A stretch of 64,000 bases of DNA from Myoxocephalus aenaeus. Its lineage: Eukaryota > Chordata > Actinopteri > Perciformes > Cottidae. Positions 56,247 to 64,000 of the stretch are shown in pieces. The stretch spans positions 613,001 through 677,000 of the forward strand of contig JBAMJR010000097.1 in the NCBI GenBank assembly GCA_038501785.1, written 5' to 3'. Position 1 is the stretch's first letter, and each line of letters opens with the position of its first letter. A model generated the notes under the pieces. It made no database searches, was not told the DNA's origin, and saw only the letters and a list, made by a program, of their open reading frames with translations. The position numbers and the translations under genes were made by a program.

Positions 56247-57718
56247 CAGTGTTTCCCCTAGGTTTACAGCTTCAGGGGGGGGGGGGGGCGGCGGCGGCGG
56301 GGGGCGACGGCGACACCGACACAAACACTTAAAGTAGTGGTTCTCAAACTTTTTCTGTAAATAACTTCATTTTGTGACTTCATCTGTGCTTTTATAAATA
56401 ACAGAATAAAGAAAATTGCAATCACTTTCAAGTAAATCAGATTGCTCCATCGGACATTTTTTTATTTTTAAATTGCAATCACTTAGAACAATGAAAATAA
56501 AGTTATATCTGTGCAAAAAATAACTAATATTTAGTTACTACTAAATAGCTCATTGTGGAAAACAATAAGCTATTTTTTTTTTTGCCAAACAAAACAGAAT
56601 GAGTGCAGATATGTGAGCATCAGGTTGCATCAGTATTAGTGGAGCAGTGAGCCTCTACACATCTTTATAAACGGGGTTGTAGATTTGATACAATTCATGC
56701 TCAACGTTGAGCTGAGATCTGTTTTCTGTTTTGAGACGCAGCAGCAGAAAGGACGTCATGGAGACTTCTGGCAAAGAGCCAAAAGTCGGCCAGTCGCTAT
56801 GCGCATGTGCAAGCGTAACCTGTTAACGGCATAACGTAAACATTTACCCGAAAGTACAGGCTTTTCTCCATGTATTTATTAATGACCTAGTTTTATGTCC
56901 GTGTACTTTGTACTTTTGTAATATGTGAAGCCAGCAGCTCATTGTTGGTAGAAGACACGAGCACTTTGTCTCTTTCACCTGAGCAGGAGAGCTGCTGCGG
57001 GTTCAGGAGAGCTGCTCTGTGTTCAGAGAGCTGCTCTGTGTTCAGGAGAGCTGCTCTGTGTTCAGAGAGCTGCTCTGTGTTCAGAGAGCTGCTCTGTGAT
57101 CAGAGAGCTGCTCTGTGTTCAGAGAGCTGCTCTGTGTTCAGAGAGCTGCTCTGTGATCAGAGAGCTGCTCTGTGTTCAGAGAGCTGCTCTGTGTTCAGAG
57201 AGCTGCTCTGTGATCAGAGAGCTGCTCTGTGTTCAGAGAGCTGCTCTGTGATCAGAGAGCTGCTCTGTGTTCAGAGAGCTGCTCCGGTGTTCCTCACATG
57301 AGAGCTGCTGTTGCCATCTTCACCCTGGGAGCGTTTAAAACGCAGATATAGGTCTGCTTTTCACGCGACATATTTTTTGACGCTCTCTGTCCGCTGCTGT
57401 GTGCTCAGTGCTCACCTGTCTGTGCGCGCGCACGTGTCTGTGCGCTTCAGGACGGAACTCCGCTGTGCGCCACGCAGAGCAAAGAAGTGTTAACGCGACC
57501 ATGTAGAGACAGAAATGACAAGCTGTGTGTGGATAAGATCAATAAAATACGGCCGTTTAGTTTGTTTAATAACAGAACAAGGTGTAGACCGGTTCTATAG
57601 GGAAGAGAAACTTAAATGACGACTTGTGATCTGGCGCTGTCCAGAAAATTACAGGGGGGCGGGTTTTTTTTTCAGGGGGGCGCCCCGCCCCCCTATTCTA
57701 ACGGTGGGGGAAACACTG
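56247..57718. mobile_element. CAGTG-ended DNA transposon inserted in the transposase gene
   Basis: Starts CAGTGTTTCCCCTAGG and ends GGGGGAAACACTG. Flanked by AGCAT on both sides (56242-56246 and 57719-57723), a 5-base target duplication. 1472 bases. It contains a G run and CGG-rich stretch (56274-56312), a nested AGTGGTTCTCAAACTTTTTC motif (56336) typical of hAT ends, a ~20-base tandem array (about 56985-57285) and a second G-rich block near the right end. It shares ends and duplication length with 19190-20155. No transposase of its own. Confidence 0.85.
56985..57285 (+). repeat. tandem array of a ~20-base unit
   Basis: About 15 copies of GAGAGCTGCTCTGTGTTCA with a recurrent variant GTGATCA. 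Each unit contains the self-complementary AGAGCTGCTCT, so every copy could form a small hairpin. The open frame across it (Cys/Ser/Arg/Leu repeats) is a by-product. Confidence 0.92.
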
Positions 57719-57723
57719 AGCAT

Positions 57724-57776
57724 ACACAGTTGGTGGAAAGTTGATGGTGACCACAAGGACATTCATTCTCCATTAA
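57724..57776 (+). pseudogene. displaced C-terminal end of the CMC transposase
   Basis: If the 1472-base insert and one AGCAT copy are removed, codon GCA-GCA-T joins to AC ACA GTT and reads YTVGGKLMVTTRTFILH to a TAA at 57774. This supplies 17 further residues and the likely native stop. The frame is retained exactly, which supports a recent insertion. Confidence 0.8.
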
Positions 57777-57787
57777 AGCAACTCAAA

Positions 57788-57790
57788 ATG
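57788..57790 (+). CDS. CMC element gene 2, exon 1 (start codon only)
   Basis: ATG directly followed by gtatgt, 12 bases after the restored transposase stop. The intron would run 57791-58037 and end tcttttcag. Joining gives M-T-L-L-L-R-V-V-V, which fits the start of the family. Any 5' UTR would overlap the transposase tail. Confidence 0.55.
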
Positions 57791-58037
57791 GTATGTTGTC
57801 TTGTGCCAGCTGTTAATTTTGTTTAATTTTAACATTCATATTCAATTGAAAGTAATACATTATAGTGGTTCTGAAACAATTGCATGATTATTTGATGGAG
57901 CAAATTGATAAATTCTTTTGATAATTGTTTTTATTCGTTAGTTATAAAGTAAAAATACCACTGTGATCTCTTCAAGGTGTCGGATGTTTCCGAAACAGGT
58001 GTGACTATTTTCTCCCTCTTTTCTCTCCTCTTTTCAG

Positions 58038-59036
58038 ACATTGTTACTTCGGGTAGTTGTGTCCTCCAAAGAAGCCCGGCGAGTCGAGCTTTCTGAAGTA
58101 CCAGGATCTGTGGCCCAACTGATTGATGAACTTAAAGAGAAACTCGAACTTGATGGTGATTTTTCACTACAGTTTGAGGATCCAGATTTTGGAAATGCAC
58201 TATGTAACTTGACAGCAATGTCTGAATTACCAGCTGAGCGTGCAGTTCTGCATATTATGTGGAACTATGATTCATCTACACCTCACCAATCCTGCAACAG
58301 TTCCATTTCTTCAATCTCCTCTCTTGATACAGCAAGTCTTCACTCTGAAGATTTCAGGTCCAGCTCTTCCGATTCCATCAGGAGCAATTTAAGGCATGTT
58401 GCAGCGTGGCCCTCTCCATTCCCTATTCCTAAATTCTCATATGATGTTGAACTGAAATTGCGTAAGGGCAATGACACATACGAAAAGTCAAAGAAGGGCC
58501 TTGATGTGACAAGAGACATTAAAATGAATATTTTGGATAAACTTGCACAAGCAATCTTTGAAATCAAAAGCTACCCTGAGAACGATGAACTTGAATCAGT
58601 TGCCTCTTCGTTGGTTCTCAGGTATCCATGCCTGAAGGAGCCAGGTAGCATTAAGGGCTATGATGGATGGAAAACAAGTATCAAGTACAAGCTTGGAAAC
58701 TACAGGTCAAAGCTTCGTCAGGCAGGCTGCATTGAGGTGGATGTCAACAGAAAAAGAAAAGGAGGAGATGAAGATGACAGTCCGTTCACCCTGAAAAGGC
58801 CCAAACGTGGAGAGGTCAATCATGTCCCAGATTATCCACAACACCATGATAATTCTACTCTTGAGAAGGAAAGAATTGCGCTGGTCGACGAAATGAAGAA
58901 GAAAAAGAAGAACAACACACTGATCCGGCACAAGATGGAGCTGACATTTTCCCTTAGACGAAGAGAGGTAGTAGAGGGGCAGCCTATGGTTTCAGAAGTC
59001 CAGGAGAGATGGCCTGCACTTTTTTCCATTGAAGAG
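58038..59036 (+). CDS. CMC element gene 2, exon 2: PB1-like/SAMD3-like accessory protein
   Basis: 333 codons open in phase 0. Residues 1-75 (LLRVVVSSKEARRVELSEVP and on to FSLQFEDPDFGNALCNL) resemble a PB1/ubiquitin-like fold with an acidic loop. A Ser-rich linker follows, then WPSPFPIPKFSYDVELKLRK, LVLRYPCLKEPGSIKGYDGW and KTSIKYKLGNYRSKLRQAGC. A basic cluster (RKRKGGD, LKRPKRGEVNH) could be a nuclear signal, then LRRREVVEGQPMVSEVQERW-PALF. Many fish genomes annotate such proteins as sterile alpha motif domain-containing 3-like, though no SAM domain is evident here. The role in transposition is unknown; by analogy with the small TnpA protein of CACTA elements it may bind DNA or partner the transposase, which is inference. 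Donor GAG|gtaagg. Confidence 0.75.
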
Positions 59037-59468
59037 GTAAGGCTGTCCTCATTTATTGTCTTATAATGCTTATTGTAGTGTGTGTAATTGGGCTCAAGCG
59101 ATTGTATTACATTGACTATAACCGAATAAATACAGGGTCTGCTGTTAGTGGTTGACAGATATATTGGCAAACTCCACTATACCCTGCCCTACCACTTAAC
59201 TAAAGGCCCCTCCAACACTGCACCCCAGTATGCCATCAATCCTAAAGTTTGTTAAAAAAATAAATAATGTCATGGTCTGATTTTTATTTAATTTTTGATC
59301 CTTAAGATGTATGTTAACAAATGCCATACTTCATGATACTTTTTTGATGAAACCAAATTGTATATATTTGCATACAATTTCTGCGAGGAAAAAGAATGCC
59401 GTATTCTTTGAACAAGACTGCTCCCCAGAAATTTGATGTACACATCGTATGTTATTATGTTGTTCAGA

Positions 59469-59554
59469 TATCTGAAGAATTCCAACGGATCACCAGCAAA
59501 GACCTCCTGGGGACTTTAAGTGGATCCCTTGAAAAATATCTCCCTAGTCTGTAG
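59469..59554 (+). CDS. CMC element gene 2, exon 3 (truncated)
   Basis: After acceptor tgttcag, phase 0, it reads ISEEFQRITSKDLL, matching the family order after the PALF motif. The frame closes before or at 59554, where an inserted repeat begins, so the C-terminal part is cut off. Confidence 0.6.
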
Positions 59555-59721
59555 GGCTGTCAACGAATAATCGAAATTCAAATATATATTCGAATAGTTG
59601 TTAAAAACAGAATTTCGAATGTGAAAATTAATATTCGAATGTAAAAAAAAAAAAAAAAGTATTTCGGAGGATAATTATCGTGAATCTGGCAACCCCCGCC
59701 GCGGCCGCGATGAAGTGTCCT

Positions 59722-59800
<79 letters not shown>

Positions 59801-59980
59801 GAGCCGTTCGGGGCAGACTCTCTGACCCGGAGCAGACGTGAAGCTGGTTGAGGCTTTCACGGGGTTTTGCTGTTGTTGTGGCGTAGGCTGCGGCCCACAG
59901 TAGCCTGTTCTATGTTCCCTTAATAAACACCCTGTAAGCCAGCTAACGTCTCGTAGCTGTCCTGACCCAGGGTCGCTACA
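59551..59980 (+). mobile_element. insert TGTAG...CTACA (possible solo LTR) breaking gene 2
   Basis: About 430 bases bounded by TGTAG and CTACA. It contains TTCGAAT-rich sequence, an A run, a 72-base GT microsatellite and AATAAA at 59922-59927, about 55 bases from its right end. TG...CA boundaries plus a late AATAAA suggest a solo LTR. The left start (TAGGGCTGTCAACG) also resembles a hAT end. No convincing target duplication was found. Confidence 0.4.
59728..59799. repeat. (GT)n microsatellite
   Basis: About 36 GT units within the insert. Confidence 0.96.
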
Positions 59981-59982
59981 CT

Positions 59983-60114
59983 ATGTATGCCATGAACATT
60001 GACTATCCAAAGGAGATGAGGTACACCTTTGAAGCCATTCAAACAATCTTTTTCGAGCTTGGCTCTCGATACTCACAGCGTATACGTTCCCTGAAAACAA
60101 AGCTTTTGCTCTGA
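59983..60114 (+). pseudogene. CMC element gene 2, displaced C-terminal exon piece
   Basis: An open stretch MYAMNIDYPKEMRYTFEAIQ, then TIFFELGSRYSQRIRSLKTK, LLL and TGA at 60112. This is the C-terminal signature of SAMD3-like fish proteins as I recall them. It resumes directly after the CTACA end of the insert. The region between KDLL and MYAMNI that the family normally has appears to be lost. Confidence 0.6.
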
Positions 60115-60222
60115 ATATTTATAGGGAAGCCAGACGGGACCTAAAGCTTTTTTTTTCTTTTTCTGTTTTAGTGCATTGTTAGTTCTTATGTTTAAGCATG
60201 TAAGTCACCTTTGCCTCTGGAA

Positions 60223-60224
<2 letters not shown>

Positions 60225-60292
<68 letters not shown>

Positions 60293-60343
60293 CTGTGTGT
60301 GACTGTGTGTGTGTGTGTGTATATATATATAGATGTATGTGTG

Positions 60344-60396
<53 letters not shown>
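60225..60396. repeat. GT then AT compound microsatellite
   Basis: GT units to 60291, two GACTGTGT interruptions, GT to 60320, then AT units to 60396. Within the CMC element, downstream of gene 2. Confidence 0.95.
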
Positions 60397-60398
<2 letters not shown>

Positions 60399-60891
60399 AC
60401 CCGTATATCTGTATGTCTTTGCATTTCATTGTAGATGCATTTCATTGTATGCTAGTAGATCAGTCTATTATTGCCACGGTAGGTTTAGTTTTCTTTCACA
60501 AGATTTGTGTCAGTTGCCAGTTCACATGAGGTGCTGATATATTACTGTTTGAAATGTTGTACATGTTTTTGTTTATTGTATTCCCTATTCTTGTTTGCTA
60601 CTATCTTATATAGAATTCCAATGTTTAACTTTTAACTGGGCTAGTTTATTGTGGTTAATGCTCATGGAACAATTTACTATGTTGAGGTTGTTGAGGCGAC
60701 ACAGCTGTTGATTTCTGTGATGCGTAACTCCAGACTGACCTAATTGTACTTTTCCTGTTCAAAACCTGTTTACCAGGGTGAAATAAACAAGGTTTTAGCT
60801 AACTTTGAGCTGTGTCCCCTTTTATTATATTTATTGTATTTATTGAGTACTAACACAAATCCAGCAACATCTCACTGAAGTAGAAATTATG

Positions 60892-61230
60892 TTTATTCAA
60901 CTAGTATATATGTGTTTGTTGAAGGTAGAAATACATGTTATTGAAACCATAATTTTATTGTTCGCCTCACAAGAATATCATAATTCTGTGAACAAGAGAA
61001 TCTAAGTTGGCAGAACTCTAAATACAATTACAGCAACATAAAATTTTATTGATCTGTAACAAAAAAAAATGTTCTCCGTGAATCAAGAATTGTAAATGTA
61101 TTCAACACATATATATGTGTTTGTTGAAGGTAGAAATACATGGCACTGAAACGAGGATGTTTTTGTTAGCCTCAGGAATATCATAATTAGGTGAACAAAA
61201 ACATTTAAGTTGGCAGAACTTTTGTCTAAA
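60892..61230 (+). repeat. duplicated subterminal block of the CMC element
   Basis: Two direct copies, about 60892-61025 and 61099-61230, share ATATATGTGTTTGTTGAAGG, TAGAAATACATG, GAATATCATAATT and AAGTTGGCAGAACT in order. A third, shorter AAGTTGAGAGAACTT occurs at 61266. Repeated subterminal motifs are typical transposase-binding regions in CACTA elements. Confidence 0.75.
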
Positions 61231-61348
61231 CTTGAAAATATTAGTTAAGCCAACTAGTGTAGTCAAAAGTTGAGAGAACTTAAAAAAATCAATGCATCAT
61301 GTTGCCTTGATATTTTAAGTTTTCCCAAGTTTTTTTTTTTTTACAGTG

Positions 61349-62348
61349 CAGATAACAAGTCAGAGAGTTTGGTATGTAAAGCACAACCCCAGAAAAGTGA
61401 GCTTTAAAAAAAATAATACCAGGGAAAGAAAAGTCACTTTGAAGCGTTCACACAAGGTTTTCAAAGCCTCTAACAAGTTAGAGATGCAAGAGAAAGATGG
61501 AGCTTCAAAAATGACTGATTGATGGTCGGACATATGGAGGCCTGCTTCTTTCAGCACAGTCGAGCTGAAACCAGACGTCAGAACTACATCAATCCAGAAC
61601 TTCCTAGTCCCTTTGACGATGATTCATTCATGTTAAAAAGTTTCAGTTCCTGAAATGTTGGAGGGAATACAAACCTCTTATCACCTCATGAAAGTTTGTA
61701 AAACTTATCTCAAACTATATTGGCAACAATTAATAAAATCCAGACTATCAGAAGGTGCAAAAGGAGATGTCATGGTTCTGGAAACACTCGGGATGAAGAG
61801 AATACAGATCCAAAGAGGTTCCTCTGGGTTTTGACTGTATAATAACATGCAAAGAGGTATATGTATATGGAGATATTTGTACTGTCTGGGAATCATAACA
61901 CTATTAGAAAATGTGTGATTTTTTTCAATTAAACAACTCATGCATGGACAGTTTTTTGGGGGAAATAATGCTTATCCGCTATGTCAACAAGCGTTGGATG
62001 AGGGGTTTGATACCATCCTCATGCGCTGAAGATGAGGCTACACAGCCAGCTACTGGTTAGCTTAGCTTAGCTTAGCATAGAGAACAGGTGGTAGCAGCTC
62101 GCTACCACCTAGAAGAAATCAGCCTCAAAGCCTAATGGGGGTATTATAAGCTCTAAAAATAGAGGCCAAGCTGAATGCATTCAAAGACACACTTGCAGGG
62201 TTGTGTTACCAGAGCAACCATCATTTCTGTTTGAAGATTAGTAAAGTTTGAGCACGATACACAAGCACTATTACACACACACCGAGTTGAAGAGGCCCTT
62301 TTCTCACGGTGAGCATTAATGCACACATTAGTTTTCTTCGGCATATTT
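61349..62348. other. intergenic, nothing coding
   Basis: AT-rich sequence. A 10-base-arm hairpin (AGGTGGTAGC / GCTACCACCT, 62086-62110) follows three TTAGC repeats. No gene recognised. Confidence 0.6.
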
Positions 62349-62618
62349 ATAATAATACTTTGATTTTATATAGCGCTTTTCTGAATACTCAAAGACGCTT
62401 TGCATAGGAATCATTCACCCGCTGATGAAGGGAGCTACCATGAAGGAGCCACATCAGGACTAGCTAACATTTATACACCGTAGGCGCAGCTACGGGAGCA
62501 ATTTAGGGTTAGGTCTTGCTCAAGGACACATCGACACGGGCTGGCGGAGCCGGGGATCGAGCCACCGATCCTCTGATTGGAGGACGACCCTGCTCACCAC
62601 TGCGCCACGGTCGCCCCA
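62349..62618 (-). mobile_element. tRNA-derived SINE, minus strand
   Basis: On the minus strand it begins GGGGCGACCGTGGCGCAGTG (A box TGGCGCAGTGG), with GGCTCGATCCC as B box about 50 bases on, and a body including GTGTCCTTGAGCAAGACC. The 3' side has AAAGCGCTATATAAAATC, a motif widespread in fish SINEs. Related to the headless copy at 22546-22690. Confidence 0.83.
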
Positions 62619-63452
62619 ATGAGCTGCTGTATTTAATCATTCCAATACGTTTTGCTACATAACTTTATGTTTTTCTTGCCTCCTCTCACACCGAGGCTGT
62701 GATTTTATTTATTTTTTTACCTTCTTGCTCTGCCTCTAGAAGTGTTTACCCGACTAAAACTCAAGGCTGCAGACTGAAATCCACAGGGACTGCTATATCT
62801 GCCAACAATAAGTTGGTGGGGGATCAATTTAGACTGAAAATCCTGCAACAGCGTTCACTGTGCCATCTCATCAGATTCTCGCGGAGGAATATCGAGTGCG
62901 ACGCCTGTCATCGAAGTTCCAAACGAGAGAGGAGCGTCGCTAACAGTGCAACCTTCTCCAATCCTCTGATGATACCTTTTCATGCTCTCCGGTGATAGCG
63001 CTGTGCTGTAATAGCGCGCTGTCCATCGTCGTTATACCCAGGTGCACACAGAGGGCCCTAATCCTGATCATTTAAAAAATATATAAAATGTTGAGCAGAA
63101 GTCTGTCACAGATTACCAAATTGCAATCATACAAAGTAAAACCAGCTCTCAGGTGCTGTGTGCACTTAGGCGTTGGAGAGTCTCTACCTCTATTGCTCCT
63201 GACAGAGTGATGGCTATTGGAAAACATCTGCCCCCCCTCAGGGGCCAGACCCATCTCCTCTCCTAGCAAGGGCAAGGGCAATTCATTTGGGCCAGTGTCT
63301 GTGAAGGTCTGGCTCTATTGATTTACATGCTGTTTTTTTTTTTTTTTTTATGTCTCTGTGGAGTTTTTGTTTTTTAATTCATGCCAGGGCAGAATCCAAG
63401 ACAAAATGCACTGATTGATAGTGACATACTGTCAGCCTACAGACATCATGTT
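62619..63452. other. intergenic, nothing recognised
   Basis: Short open frames only, a T run at 63332-63349 and no splice-supported exon or named repeat. Confidence 0.55.
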
Positions 63453-63552
<100 letters not shown>

Positions 63553-63639
63553 CTTATCTTACACACACACCCTTGATTTATGCGGATTTAACCGGCACAA
63601 TGAGCTCGGGATGTGTAAACAGGGGAACGGGTTAATGTC

Positions 63640-64000
63640 CTGGGTTTGACGCAGGAATGGTTAATCGGACAGCAGCAGGTGGAGACATGCAGACTGACGA
63701 GCAGCAGCACAGGAGCCGCTGCGCGCTGACAGTTCGGGCTGAGCCGCGGAGGAGAGGAGCACTGCCCGTCACTTACGTGCCCCATGCAGCAGGCAACGTT
63801 GTTTTAATTGCAGGATTTAGGCACCTTTATCTATAGATATTATTTTATTTTTTTAAGAAAAGAAGAAGAAAAAGGCCGATAGAGCTTCCAGGCATGGTTC
63901 CTCCGTCTGCCTCTGTCGTCGAACGGGACGCCGGTGAATAACACGTCACCTGCAGGGTGGAGGACTTGAGCAACTCTCGTGGAAGTCAGTGGACAGAGAA
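63640..64000 (+). promoter_or_regulatory. CpG-rich stretch, possible promoter/5' UTR of a following gene
   Basis: GC and CpG content rises sharply over the surrounding AT-rich DNA (for example GCGCGCTGACAG, GAGCCGCGGAGG, GTCGTCGAACGGGACGCCGG). An ACCTGCAG|GGTGGAGG at 63949-63963 could be an acceptor. No conserved protein is visible, and the strand is a guess. Confidence 0.25.

Larger units (their letters stand above)
53864..61348 (+). mobile_element. CMC-type (CACTA/EnSpm-like) DNA transposon with two genes
   Basis: The left end CACTGTAAAAAA at 53864 and the right end TTTTTTACAGTG finishing at 61348 are exact inverted copies over 12 bases. CA flanks both sides (53862-53863 and 61349-61350), fitting a 2-base target duplication. 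Between them lie, on the plus strand, a C2H2-finger transposase (53918-57776, interrupted) and a second gene (57788 to about 60114, interrupted). A directly repeated ~135-base block lies near the right end (about 60892-61025 and 61099-61230). CACTG ends and a two-gene layout are known for the CMC superfamily. The left subterminal region is only ~54 bases, so the 5' part including the first exon of gene 1 is probably deleted. Two nested inserts make this copy inactive. Confidence 0.72.

Noticed and set aside
56985..57285. CRISPR-like array
   Set aside because: Units are contiguous without unique spacers, and the DNA is vertebrate.
56942..57301. 119-codon open frame of Cys/Ser/Arg/Leu repeats
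   Set aside because: It is a translation of the 20-base tandem array inside a transposon, with no splice or codon support.
60400..60540. Open frames over the GT/AT tract
   Set aside because: Microsatellite translations with no conserved flank.
63640..64000. First exon of a named neighbour such as a growth-factor or interleukin gene
   Set aside because: The stretch is CpG-rich but contains no conserved protein, so naming a gene would be guesswork.

Overview
The window is vertebrate, almost certainly teleost, nuclear DNA. It has many short exons with GT-AG junctions and conserved vertebrate protein sequence, long CA/TA/TC microsatellites, and fish-type mobile elements (Tc1, a CACTG-ended CMC element, a LINE, tRNA-derived SINEs). 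Only one host gene is present. About 44 kb of plus strand carries the last two thirds of bltp1 (formerly kiaa1109 / fragile site-associated; tweek in fly, lpd-3 in worm, Csf1 in yeast), a very large bridge-like lipid transfer protein of the repeating-beta-groove (VPS13/ATG2) superfamily.

Region 1-43987: 54 coding exons were placed by matching splice phase across every junction. They join without a frame break into about 3302 codons ending in TGA at 43985-43987. The 5' third of the gene lies upstream of the window. Two phase-compatible exons (5713-5826 and 23095-23271) do not correspond to anything in the human canonical protein as I recall it and are probably cassette exons. One 60-base exon ends in a GC donor, and one donor lies inside a GT microsatellite. 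Introns hold a deleted Tc1 element (36799-37556), a CAGTG-ended nonautonomous transposon with a 5-base target duplication (19190-20155), an LTR remnant, several microsatellites and two perfect palindromes.

Region 43988-53860: the bltp1 3' UTR with two AATAAA signals, then repeat-rich intergenic DNA. It includes a G-rich tract, a 5'-truncated, internally deleted LINE (46586-48420), a tRNA-derived SINE (49361-49594) and hAT-like debris. No other host gene is recognisable.

Region 53864-61348: the most notable object. It looks like a nearly whole, about 7.5 kb CMC-type (CACTA/EnSpm-like) DNA transposon with CACTGTAAAAAA inverted ends, a CA target duplication and duplicated subterminal sequence at its 3' side. 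It has two same-strand genes: a C2H2-finger transposase, and a second, intron-containing gene encoding a PB1-like/SAMD3-like protein whose ATG lies 12 bases after the transposase stop. A 1472-base CAGTG-ended element (AGCAT duplication) sits in the last codons of the transposase. Removing it together with one AGCAT restores the frame to a TAA. A second insert, TGTAG...CTACA, breaks gene 2.

Region 61349-64000: intergenic DNA with a minus-strand SINE, a TA/CA microsatellite and, at the very end, a CpG-rich stretch that could be the promoter or 5' UTR of a following gene, which cannot be shown from this window.
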